The position numbers were made by a program, and so were the translations under genes. Shown here one piece after another: positions 48,061 through 57,968 of a stretch of 64,000 bases of DNA (position 1 is the first letter of the stretch; each line of letters starts with the position of its first letter). A model generated the notes under the pieces. That model was not told the DNA's origin and searched no databases. It saw only the letters and a list, made by a program, of their open reading frames with translations. Origin of the DNA: Rhizophagus irregularis (lineage: Eukaryota > Glomeromycota > Glomeromycetes > Glomerales > Glomeraceae); NCBI RefSeq assembly GCF_026210795.1, contig NC_089436.1:4464001-4528000 (forward strand). The letters are read 5' to 3'.

Positions 48061-48171
48061 CTTTGAAAAACTTCATAGCTATTTTTATCCAAAAATCTGC
48101 AATAATTGTACAATTTCCACACGAACTTGAACAAATATCGTACAAAAATTGGATGATTTTTTTTCATAGGG

Positions 48172-48668
48172 CTGTACATTCAAGTGTAAATTCAACGTCA
48201 AATATTCCATCAAGAGAAATGATAAATTTATGTTAACTGCCACATGTTTTCACATCTGTCCTCATTTTTTAGACTTAACCATAAAAACCTCGCTAGTAAA
48301 GTAATTAGTTTCACTCTTATTCTTTTAAGCTCTTCTAAAATTTTTTAATTAGAATTTTATATTATACCATAAATTTATAAGTCATTCAAGTTTTAATGGT
48401 TTTAATCATTAAGATAATAAAATGGAAAAAATAAAAGTTCAACCATGATTTTACTATACAGTATTCTTACCGATTCTTTTATTAATAATATTATTATTTT
48501 TTAGGTTGTATCAAGCTCAATAATAGACTAACATAATTTACTTATTTATTTATTGTAACAATGGATCGTTATAATTAATTTTTCTGAGATTTTTTTTTTC
48601 ATATTAATTATTGAGATATTTTTTTTTATATAACAATAGATTTCTGTAATGAATTTCTTTGAAATTAA
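48172..48668. other. Gene-less spacer
   Basis: AT-rich DNA between two transposable elements; nothing identifiable. Confidence 0.5.
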
Positions 48669-48936
48669 GGCCATTCCAAATTAATTTTTAGTTTAACGTC
48701 CTCCCCCCTATTTTTTGAAAATTTTAAATAATTTAAACACATGTTCACATATGTTTAAAGCACCCCCTCTTCTTTTCTGAAATTGGGTGTACCGAATATT
48801 TCCGATTTTACCAAAAACTTCCGGAAATTTTATTATGTTTAAATATCATGTTTGTTTAAATTATTCCCTACCCCCCCCCCCCCTCAAATTTTTCAGCCAA
48901 AAAGGACGTTAAACTAATTATTAGTTTGGAACGGCC
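48669..48936. mobile_element. 268-bp MITE with GGCCRTTCCAAA ends
   Basis: The left end GGCCATTCCAAATTAATTTT pairs with the right end, GGCCGTTCCAAACTAATAAT on the other strand; both continue as TAGTTTAACGTCCT, giving arms of about 34 bp. The interior contains a 13-C run (48871-48883), very unusual here, and CCGGAA patches. The flanks (TTAA and ATAAT) give no clean target duplication. GGCC starts are common in PIF/Harbinger elements, but that link is tentative. Confidence 0.8.
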
Positions 48937-49304
48937 ATAATAGTAAAAAACTAGACCTATTCACACTGCATGGCAAATAAAATATAAGTGTGTTATTATT
49001 ACTCTATTACTTGATGAGTAAGTATCATCCTCGGCGCAACGCGACGAGTTATGCCTAGTACTTTATTATTTACTAACTATTACAAAAAATAAAATTGCGA
49101 AAAGATCGCTTATTACATAATGTAAATTAGAAAATTATATTATTCAATGACTGTTAATCCTTGTTGTTTTTGATATTCAATACGGAAATAACGTCCAGCG
49201 TAATTTCATAACTATACACTGCACTACGAAATAAAAATGTATATTATCAGCACAAAAACTGCATGGTAGGGAGGCCGCGTTATTCTATAGTACCAGCAAA
49301 ATCA

Positions 49305-49722
49305 TTAACCAAAAATAGCATATGAACAGGCATGGATTTTTGGTTTATTTGGGTTATCTGCAATTATTACTGTAATCGCGTATTTACTAGGAAGTAGTGG
49401 TGTCGGAACATCTGGTACATCAATTGAAAATGTAGCTGCTTTCGCATAATGAAAATCCAAAACCTTAATATAAAGATCACCTAGGACATTCTGATCAGCA
49501 TACGCAATTACAATTTCAGTTTTACCAACATTACTCCTTAAACTGTATAATCAACGGATTGATTAGACACAGGAGGGAAAGGTTTAAGGTTTGCATAGAT
49601 GGAAGAACTGCTAGGATTTGCTGAACATGGCAAGCCTATGTCTCTTCCTCTTTTAAGAAGTTGATATGGAACGGCATTGACAATGACAAGTGCAGCCAAT
49701 AAAAGGAAGCAAATATCAACAT
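49305..49722 (-). pseudogene. Dead secreted ML-domain-like (lipid-recognition) protein gene
   Basis: The ATG at 49722 begins MLIFASF, and the signal peptide is legible only after a one-base shift (LLAALVIVNAVPYQL). The secreted body follows: KRGRDIGLPCSANP, then IYANLKPFPPVSNQSVDYTV, where a stop and another shift occur near 49550. It ends with VGKTEIVIAYADQN, LPSKYAITVIIAD and KIHACSYAIFG-stop at 49305. The layout (signal peptide, early Cys, Pro-rich strand, P-x-x-Y-x-I-x-V, terminal CSYAI-G) resembles the secreted MD-2-related lipid-recognition (ML) proteins abundant in Rhizophagus. At least two frame lesions and a stop make it non-functional as read. The family call is from pattern recognition, not a search. 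Confidence 0.65.
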
Positions 49723-49975
49723 GATTACTGTACTTTGTGAAGAAGTTAGTTTGAAAAATATCTGCTGGGTTGAATTATGTGAATATTAATTATTAAATGT
49801 GTTTATTAATAATTTAGCTTCAGAGTTACTACTTTCTTTTATAAGAAAAATACCAGGCCCCTGGATTTCGTATTTCTTCTTTTTTTAAAACATTTGATGA
49901 TCTGTTCCATCCTGATGACCCCCCTTATTATTGTAAAATATAATTTGCCTAATTCAATGTTCATACTAAATTAAA

Positions 49976-50134
49976 TTAAAATATGAATCGATCAACCCTA
50001 TTAATTTCTGCCGATCGTATAATCTCTTCAGTTGACGAACATGTACAAACAGTACCCGTTGGATTTTCTTGGATGTCTACGAAAAAGTATCGAATTCTTC
50101 GAAATTGAGATGAGATAGAAGTTGCTCTTGACAT
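49976..50134 (-). CDS. Small ORF, 52 residues, unknown
   Basis: A minus-strand ORF from ATG at 50134 begins MSRATSISSQFRRIRYF and contains VDIQENPTGTVCTC and IIRSAEINRVDRF. The composition is mixed and the DNA is GC-richer than its surroundings, which suggests genuine coding ancestry. It has no recognised domain and may be one exon of a longer or broken gene. The opposite strand is also open here for 41 codons, so the strand choice is uncertain. Confidence 0.3.
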   Translation of the reverse strand: MSRATSISSQFRRIRYFFVDIQENPTGTVCTCSSTEEIIRSAEINRVDRFIF

Positions 50135-52776
50135 TGTTATTGGTTATTTGTTTTTTATTTCAAGATTAAACAAAGAAAGATTGTTATTATTATTATTGTT
50201 ATTTGGAAAGAAAATAAACCATTCGTCATTTTTTCAGTTTTTATATGGAGGTTATTACCGAGATCCTTCGTCTGTGGACTGTTTTTTCCTTGTGTGTTAT
50301 TGAAAAAAAAAGTTAAAAATGTATATTTACTCTATTCTAATTTAATTCAACGTTAAACAACGTGATCAACCTACACGAAATGGGTATAGCGCGTAAACAA
50401 TCTTACATCATACTAATCACAATGACTCACAGTAATGATTTTCCCATGAAAAATTATCTTTAGTTTTCGAAAAATTTTTCCCTTTTAATTTTAATCTTAT
50501 CTTTTTCTTTTAAATATTTATCACTTCTTCAATACTCATCATTTTCTTTTAATATTTATTATAGTATAACTTTCTTAAACTTATATTTTTATTTATTAAA
50601 TACATATAAAACTTTTGTTCTTATTCTTTATCATAAAAAAAGCCTTGAAAGATTTCTACTTAAACATCAAACAATGAAGATAAATAAATATCTTGGGGTT
50701 TTTATTATATTGGTAAGTGGAAATGGCTAAGCTGGGATGTATAAGGGATTTGTGCACCTAGAGTGCTTTGGTTATCCTCCACTTCTAGAAGTCTGGTTAC
50801 CTTAATGAGAAAATAATAATATAATATCTCAAGCTATGTCGCAGACTTCTGTATGTGGGGCCCTTCCCTTTGGTGTGGTGGGTCTCATGTCTTATTATCA
50901 ATGTGACAGTACCTCTGCACGGGTTTGATCACTCACGATATATCGTTAATGCCAGTTGATAGTAGGCATGGGGGCTTGAATATGTCTTTTCTACAAAGCT
51001 TACTTAGAGTACTCGAGTCTTAATATTTTTATCATATATTTTTATTTTTTACTAGATTACCTTGGATAAATAACTTGACTTAATAAGAAATCTTTCTAAA
51101 ATTGAAGAATATATATATATTTATTTTTGTTTATAGGTAAAATTTTGGATTGCATTTTTTGATGAATAATAAATAATAGAAATAGTATATAGAATTAATA
51201 CTCTATAATTGAAACTTTTCAGGTTTCAATCATATAATATGCTAAAACATTGATAAACTCATCTAAATCATTAGATTTAATTTGGCATAGAATTGTAAAT
51301 GAAGGCATTCTTGTTTCAAATATATGTATGTATTTAAAAAAAAAAGTTGTATGGAAGTATGAAAAGTACACAAATAGGTAATTTTGATAAGTGATAACCT
51401 ACACTTTTTTTGACTGTTGTAGGGCGGTACAACAATAATAAGTATAATATGACCCTCGTTGTATGTATGGTATCATGGTCAAATATTAATATGAAAGAAG
51501 GTACCATACTAACCATACATACTAATTTTAGCACCATACCATATACTGTATATATATATATACAATTCATATCACTCATCTATATTCTCGTTGTAGAGTT
51601 GTATATACCAATTGTAAATCGACCCGGGTCCTTTATACGCAAAACCGTGACATCTGATTGGTCGGATACCTATTAGAATAAGTTACAAATCAGAAATTTT
51701 GAAAAATTTGGAAGGTTTACTTGTTGAAAAAAAAGATCAAAAATAAAAGAATAGAAATATATCGAATTTATATTCATATTTATCATCTGATTGCATGGGA
51801 TTGGTGGGAACTGGGAAGCAGATTTTGAAGTGAAATTTGGGCCATCAAAAACATTAGTCGGTGAAAAAGTTTCTGTAAAATTAACAAAAAATGCCATATT
51901 GATTGGTTACAAAAAAAAAAAGAGTTATCATAAATAGACAATATAAAAGCTTTAATTTCGCCCATTCTGTAGTCACGTGATAAATCTTTTTTATTGAAAT
52001 TTGAAAAAAGTAACCCGTCCAGGTGACGTGAGCCGAAAAATCAAAATTTTTTTAAAAAAAATTACAAAGACCTTTTGATATGATGAGTTCTTAAGTTAAC
52101 ATTACGAAAGAACGAAATTAACAAAATTGTTAACGTTAACGTAACACAACGTTAACAACAAAATTTGTTCTCGTCGGGATTCCTTTTTTAGATGCAGATC
52201 ATCATTTGGTCATGCTTACATAACACATTGTACCCTTAAGTTGTTTCAAAAGTTATTTTATTAATAAAAAAATTAAAATATCAAATATAAACAATAATTT
52301 ATTTAATAAATAATTAATAAACTGAATATTTAAGTAAAACAAAAAAGCTACGTACATTATTATATATAAATTTATATTGGAAATAGAGTTTTAATCCACC
52401 ATCTGAAACTGAAAGATAATCATATTTTGACAATTATGCGAAAATTTAATTAATAACTAAAAAAAAGGCTTTCTTCGAGATATTCTATGAACATAATATA
52501 ATAAATAATGTATAACTGAATCATCCTATGTTGAATGAAGTTCTAATTTACTATAAAATATGAAACACAAATGTCCCTTTCCAAAAATAAATGACAGATG
52601 GCGGGTTGAAACATTAATTGATTATGCTTCTAAAGTAACCTAGCATTATTGAGTTTATTTTTTAATAAAAATATTTTGTAGAAATTTAATAATTGATATT
52701 ACTAACATTGATCGCTCGCTTTAATTATGGACTTTGTTATTTATTGATATGAAGTTATGAACCATCGCAGATTTAC
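50135..52776. other. 2.6-kb spacer
   Basis: It contains the GC-richer segment with pol III-like boxes listed separately, an (AT)n run near 51549-51560, a CACGTG at 51974 and short open frames on both strands around 51334-51965 that show no domain. No supported gene. Confidence 0.45.
50711..50960 (+). other. GC-richer island with pol III A-box-like and B-box-like motifs
   Basis: TGGCTAAGCTGG (about 50724) fits the A-box consensus TRGCNNAGYNGG exactly, and GGTTTGATCAC (about 50922) is a partial B-box match. An outer AAGTGGA (50715) pairs with TCCACTT (50779). Spacing and missing T-arm features rule out an ordinary tRNA, so a tRNA-derived SINE relic is the best guess. Confidence 0.3.
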
Positions 52777-52965
52777 TTAGATGCAACGACCCTTAACACA
52801 TCGAGAACAGCAATTTGAAAATTTATCACAACGAGAACCAGAAGGTAGACAACTAAGTTGGCGTTTGGATTTAGTTACGCCATTTAGAGGTTGTGCTTCA
52901 ACATTCAATGTTAAAAAACAAAGAGAAACAATAAAAATTACTTTTAAGAATGTAGGATAATACAT
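52777..52965 (-). CDS. Secreted six-cysteine peptide precursor with Kex2 site (knottin-like)
   Basis: A 62-residue product from the ATG at 52965. A hydrophobic signal peptide (about residues 1-24, FLKVIFIVSLCFLTLNVEA with cleavage after EA likely) is followed by a short propeptide ending KSKR, a Kex2-type dibasic site. The mature part of about 27 residues has cysteines spaced C-x6-C-x5-CC-x2-C-x4-C, the classical inhibitor cystine-knot arrangement. The frame is open 16 codons further upstream but without an ATG. A TATA box lies 85 bp upstream. Such small Cys-rich secreted peptides are typical effector candidates, and knottins elsewhere act as inhibitors or channel ligands; no activity can be assigned here. 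Confidence 0.75.
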   Translation of the reverse strand: MYYPTFLKVIFIVSLCFLTLNVEAQPLNGVTKSKRQLSCLPSGSRCDKFSNCCSRCVKGRCI

Positions 52966-53049
52966 TGTGTATTGGAATTGTGTATTGGAATGTGAGAATT
53001 TTTCAGTTTTCAAATTTTCAATAAATTTTTTTCTTTAATTTTACGAAGC

Positions 53050-53060
53050 TTTATATAAAG
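53050..53060 (-). promoter_or_regulatory. TATA box of the knottin-like gene
   Basis: CTTTATATAAA, read on the minus strand, lies about 85 bp before the ATG at 52965, an ordinary distance for a short leader. Confidence 0.5.
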
Positions 53061-53778
53061 AACGATTTGAATAATATTTAATTATAATTGATAATTTTTG
53101 ATTATTTTATTTTTATTACGCACAAGTTTTAATTAAATCAATATAATATTTAAATTTTCTTTTTTAAGTAGTAAATTTCTATTAATAGAATTCAATATAT
53201 AACTGAAAATGAATTAAGTAGTACAGCCGCATATATTATTTGTAAAGATTATTTTGTGACTATAAGGAATTTACTTCTCCGTGCATCGAATTATGCAAAG
53301 ATTTTCATTTTAATTAAATTTTAACAAAGGCAAGTATTGAGGTGTGACGTGACACTTTTTAAATTAAATACCAAATTAGCCAATTTTTGTCGATCATAAT
53401 TCTGTCTGATATTTTTCGAATTTTCGAATTTTTACTACGAATTATCTCAATGAAAATTCTTAAAACTTCAATGTATCATATTTTTCATTCATAATTTAAG
53501 AATAAAATTAATTTCATTCAAAAAAAAAATTAAAATTTCATTCATAATTTAGAAAAAAACATCCGTAAACTCCGATCTGTTTGTGTGAATAATGCGAGCT
53601 TTTAAGTACATTTATACTGCTCTAAACCTAAATAACCAAATTGTCTAGCTGTAAGTAATTATTACGGGCATTCGGATTAATTTTGACTTGAGGTCAAGAA
53701 AAAAAGGAATAAATCATAAGTAGTGTAATATTACGACACATAAGTAATTAGGGTCAATTCATAAATTCTATTAATGTT

Positions 53779-54954
53779 TTAGACTTTATCGTCGATTATA
53801 TTGTAATCGATTTTGTCTTTTATTAATAATGAATTCAAAAAATCAGTATCAAGATAATATTCTTTGAGTATATTTTCAATACTTTGAACGCGTTCCTCCA
53901 ATGTGACGTTTTTGGTCCTTCCACTAACGAATGGAATTGGTTCATATTTAGTTCTAAGTTTCCTTATAAGTTTCCTTTGATATCTTGTACATAAGCAAGT
54001 AAATACATGAGTTTGTAAAAATCCCCTATTGAAAGAATTAAGAATTAAATAAATTATTAATTCACAAATATATTTATTTACTTAATAATTGCATGTATAA
54101 ATTGATATTTATTAACTTACCATGGTGCCAATTTATTTGTTCCAAATAAAAACACAAAGATTCCAGATAAAAAACTGAAGAATCCACCAATATTTGATAT
54201 AATCATGCTAACTAAAAATAAAAGAATAAAGTTAAAAAAAAAATTATATATTACTTTCTCTAACAATTATAATTGAATAGTTACAATCATAATAAGATTC
54301 CACTTTATAATTAATATCCATTGATACTGGCATTAATATAATGGTTGTTATATTTTGTGTTTTTGAAGTGGTTATAGCAGACGTATGCGCGTTGAAGTCA
54401 ACGAAATCCATGACTTCACCACCCGCAAGACCATATGCGTAATCATCAGTTATACGTTCGCTAATTGTAATTGAGTAATATACGACCATAGTTTGTTCAT
54501 TCATAATAAATAATTTTCTAAGTGAATTTGTGTTTGATTTATAATATTTATCGTCTAATACAAGCCCATCCAAATAAACTTCAGTGATAAAAGGATTTAT
54601 TTCTACTATTGCTTGATAGTCGAGAACATAATGGAAAGAATTAGCGCTGTCACATGTAGTAGTATCATAATTGGTGTTTTCATATAGTTCACATTCATTA
54701 TTATTGTAAGTACAGTTTATAGGGTATGAACTACAAGCTCTTATAATAATTTTGGCATTTTGACTGTCAGACAATGATTTTTTCAAGTTTTGTTGACGGA
54801 AATTAAGATTGGGATTAGAAATCGAATCACAAAATTGTGAAAACTGATTATAAGTATAAATAATAAGTGTAATTATTAAAGCAAAAGAGCACATATTTTT
54901 TAAAAAAATAAACGACGAAGGTTCAGTTGATGGCTTATTCTCTGTTAATATCAT
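53779..54954 (-). CDS. Two-span membrane protein with cysteine-containing lumenal domain (three exons)
   Basis: Exons 54255-54954, 54121-54211 and 53779-54025 (minus strand) join in frame to 345 residues through GT-AG introns of 43 and 95 nt. The start is the ATG at 54954 (MILTENKPSTEPSSF); there is no earlier ATG. A membrane span at about residues 20-37 (FALIITLIIYTYN) is followed by about 190 residues with paired cysteines and several N-x-S/T sites, likely outside the cytosol. Exon 2 encodes a second span (ISNIGGFFSFLSGIFVFLFG), and exon 3 a basic cytosolic tail with LEERVQSIENILKEYYLD. The family is common in these fungi but its function is unknown. It is divergent from the SPRY membrane gene, 416 bp away. 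Confidence 0.8.
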
Positions 54955-55308
54955 TTTGAATAAAAGTGGAAACAAACTTTGAAATATAATTTAAATATAA
55001 ATTAGTTACCTGCTTGTGATTGTGATAGTAATTAATGTGATATCTACCATGTTTAATTAACTATTAAATTAAAAGAATTTTTCTGAAGCGTACGTACAGA
55101 ATAGTATTACATAATCACATAATCAAGACAGTCGATCGTATTAAGGGAATGGTTTCAAAATCGTTGTTATGTCTGGAGCACAAACATAAGTAAATGGACC
55201 AATCACGCATCGACTCAATTCTTAACATTTTTTTGAAACCTGAATGGTATTTCGTTTAATACATTTCAAACTAATCGGACTAATGAGACCGCACATTTTA
55301 TGATTACG

Positions 55309-55336
55309 TGACGTCATCGAGTTATCCTATATATAC
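55309..55336. promoter_or_regulatory. CRE-like TGACGTCA and TATA box in a divergent promoter
   Basis: A perfect CRE palindrome TGACGTCA (55309-55316), overlapping ACGTG, is followed by TATATATA (55328-55336) about 35-43 bp before the ATG at 55371. The 416-bp interval also serves the divergent membrane-protein gene. ATF/CREB-type control is an inference from the motif. Confidence 0.5.
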
Positions 55337-55370
55337 AATACAATATAATTAAAAAGCGCACATTTTAAAC

Positions 55371-57968
55371 ATGTTGAATATTAAAATATTAAGAATATTA
55401 AATCTTATATTTATTTTATTAATTATCTCTGAGATTATTTTTCTTATTGTTTATCCAACAATCTGGCCACGCTTACTATGGTACACACTTCCATTTGTTT
55501 TTTTAACCGGTTTATCTGCGGTCTTTCACAAAACCATAATGCATGCTATAGCATTTTTAATCGTAAATTTTATTCCGATTATGATAGCGCTTTGTAATAT
55601 TTTCAAATTTCATTATATTGAAGGTAAATATTTTTTAAAAGTTACACAAGTATTAATTATAATTTTTACAATTTTTACGAAAAAATGGCTTACTCAATTT
55701 TGACTTCATGTTTTTAATATAATTTCAATAAGTATTTGATTTTCCAACTTTAGTCCATTTAAGCCAAACAAATATAAAGTTAATAAAAAAATATAATAAT
55801 ATAAATGACAATTCTGACGATAATGAAGTGAATAATATTATTAAAGAATTAGAAGAGAATATATCAAAATATTATATACCACAACATATAACTGTGGTAA
55901 TAACTTTAGGAATATACCAATTTACTTTCATAATATTTTGTTTTATTCTATTGAAAATAAGGTAATTTATCATATATTTATTTCTAAATAATTTCATTCC
56001 TTTACTAAATATTATTATATTTTTCTAGATCTTGGAGATGGATTAAGAAATCTAAATTAGATAACAAAAAAAAAGGTATTATCTTTTTATAGGCTTAAAA
56101 AATTCTTTTAATTTTATTACTGTATTAATTTATTTCTCTATTTATAGCAGTTCATATTATTTATCAACTTGAAGAGACATTATTTCTAATTACAACTTCA
56201 TTTCTTGGAATTTGGTTATTAGAAGTATACATTTTATATTATGGGCGGTCAGGAGACGCTTTTGGAATAATTTTTGGAGTAATCAGTGATTTATTGGGTA
56301 TAATTACAATTATTCCAATTTGTATTGTTTTTATAGCAATACGAAAACATTCAAAAATTCTATATGGTTTAATTTATTTTGCAAGTCTATTTAAAGTAGT
56401 ATTAATAATTGGATTATCATATAAATATTATATTTTATTTACTTCTTTATACGAAGGTAATTAATAAATTAATTTTGTTTATCGAATTTTTTTTAAATTA
56501 TTTTGGCTTATTAATTAAATTAAATATATCAGGAAATCCAGTTTTGTCAATATCAACAAATATGTTTTACAGGGAACTAATTATTATTGGTAAAGAAATT
56601 AAAGAAATTCTATTTTAATATATGATGCCGATTTGCGCCAGATGATGTTGGCCTACATTATCGGCCCGATATTGCCAAATATTATAATGCCTTAAGTAGA
56701 TTGGCCAGCATTACTAGGCCAGTCGTCATTTGATTTACGTCATCTGTCAACTGACGCAAATTGATATCTGACGCACAACATGTTGTAATATACTAATATA
56801 CATAATTTATATATATCCAGGTATACCAACCGTGTTGTTTTTAATAATTTTGAATGTTAACACAATCTTATGTCAGAAATACATTGATGAAAAAGTTGTT
56901 GCACAAAGTAGGTAAAAAATCGGTATCGTTATTAGTATTTTAGTATTTTATATTGTATACTAACGTTAAATTATTTTATTTATTTTAGTATTTTGCTTAG
57001 AAAACAAACAGTTTTTGACAAAGAGATCTGTGATTTTTCTAAAAAATTTTTTAGAGAAAAATTTTGAAATATTTTTAAACTTTTTAGGAAAAGAGCAAAA
57101 CTTAAACTTAAAAAAATTAAGTATAAATGAATGGAAATTTGAACTTGAATCAGAAATTTCACTATTAGAGATTATAAGCATTAAAAATGACAATAATAAC
57201 AAAAATAATGAGGATGTTGATGATGAAATTGAAAAAAATACTTCAAAACAAGAACATAGCGTTGAAATTTCTTTTAATGCACAATCAGATATTATGATAC
57301 AAACAAATTATCCTTTACCAAATGCTTTTAAGAAAGGTGAGAACTATTAATATCATTTTATTATTATTAATAATCAAAATTTCATCTTACTAACTGTCGC
57401 TTTTATCTCAAATATAATAAAAGATACCTCTTACATCTCTTTATCTCCATCATCGGAAGATTATTATTACTATGAAATAACAATATTATCAAATAAAAAT
57501 ATTGATGAAACAATAATTGCTATAGGATTCGCTACAAAAAATCATTCGACTGACAGGTATTTCTATATAAAAATCCATATTTATATCAATGAAGCGATTT
57601 TCATTTTTTTTTTTCTTTCAAGATTACCTGGTTGTGATACACATTCAGTTGGATTTCATTCAGACGAAGGTAGAACATTTCACAATGAAGGGTATACAGG
57701 TTCAAAATATGCAGAAAAATGGGGTGAAGTAAATGATATAATAGGTTGTGGTTATTGTCCAAATACCGGACAAGTCTTCTTTACAATGAACGGTAAATAT
57801 TTAGGTATCGCTTACACTGGATTATTTCATACTACTTGGTATCCTACAATTGGTTCTAATGGTGTTTGTAGTTTAAAAGTTAATTTTGGTCAAGAAGAAT
57901 TTAAATATAAAGAAGCTAATGATATAAGTATTGCTGGCATGATTTCTTCTTATAAAGTCAATGATTAA
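55371..57968 (+). CDS. Multi-span membrane protein with C-terminal SPRY domain (nine exons)
   Basis: Exons 55371-55623, 55754-55961, 56029-56075, 56148-56456, 56533-56589, 56821-56907, 56989-57336, 57424-57556 and 57623-57968 keep frame and give 595 residues. The first two thirds hold about eight or nine hydrophobic spans, for example LNLIFILLIISEIIFLIV, ITVVITLGIYQFTFIIFCFI and TVLFLIILNVNTILC, separated by short charged loops. The last 160 residues form a SPRY/B30.2-type beta-sandwich with IAIGFATKNHSTDRLPG, SVGFHSDEG, WGEVNDIIGCGYCPNTGQVFFTMNGKYLG and WYPTIGSNG. SPRY domains bind proteins, so this may be a membrane sensor with a cytosolic recognition module. Intron 5 (56590-56820) is enlarged by a MITE. 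Exon 6 needs the GTAGGT donor at 56908 rather than GTAAAA four bases on. Confidence 0.8.
56623..56785. mobile_element. 163-bp MITE inside an intron of the SPRY membrane gene
   Basis: The insert is flanked by direct TAATATA repeats (56616-56622 and 56786-56792). It has facing arms: GATTTGCGCCAGATGATG on the left, and CAATTTGCGTCAGTTGACAG followed by ATGACG on the opposite strand at the right. GGCCAG/CTGGCC copies lie between. Removing it with one repeat leaves an intron of 61 nt, similar to its neighbours. The natural branch point (TACTAAT, 56791) and acceptor lie just downstream and are intact, so splicing is probably preserved. Confidence 0.7.

Larger units (their letters stand above)
46825..48171. 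mobile_element. 1.35-kb CCCTAT-end DNA element, second copy type
   Basis: The left end reads CCCTATGAAAAAAGTC, and the right end on the opposite strand reads CCCTATGAAAAAAAATC. CTG flanks both sides (46822-46824 and 48172-48174). End sequence and duplication length parallel the element at 33572-35080. The subterminal regions carry ACAATTATTGTG/TTGTACAA motifs. The interior holds two tandem arrays, the motif TAATTCTGGCCAAATT (47597) and ATCACGTGAT (47552). No transposase frame is present. It is best read as a non-autonomous member of the same superfamily. Confidence 0.8.

Noticed and set aside
47801-48130. 109-codon open frame in the CCCTAT element
   Set aside because: It runs through subterminal tandem repeats, so openness follows from repeat length rather than coding selection.
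50715-50785. A tRNA gene
   Set aside because: Only an A-box and a 7-bp outer pairing are present; anticodon and T-arm features do not fit.
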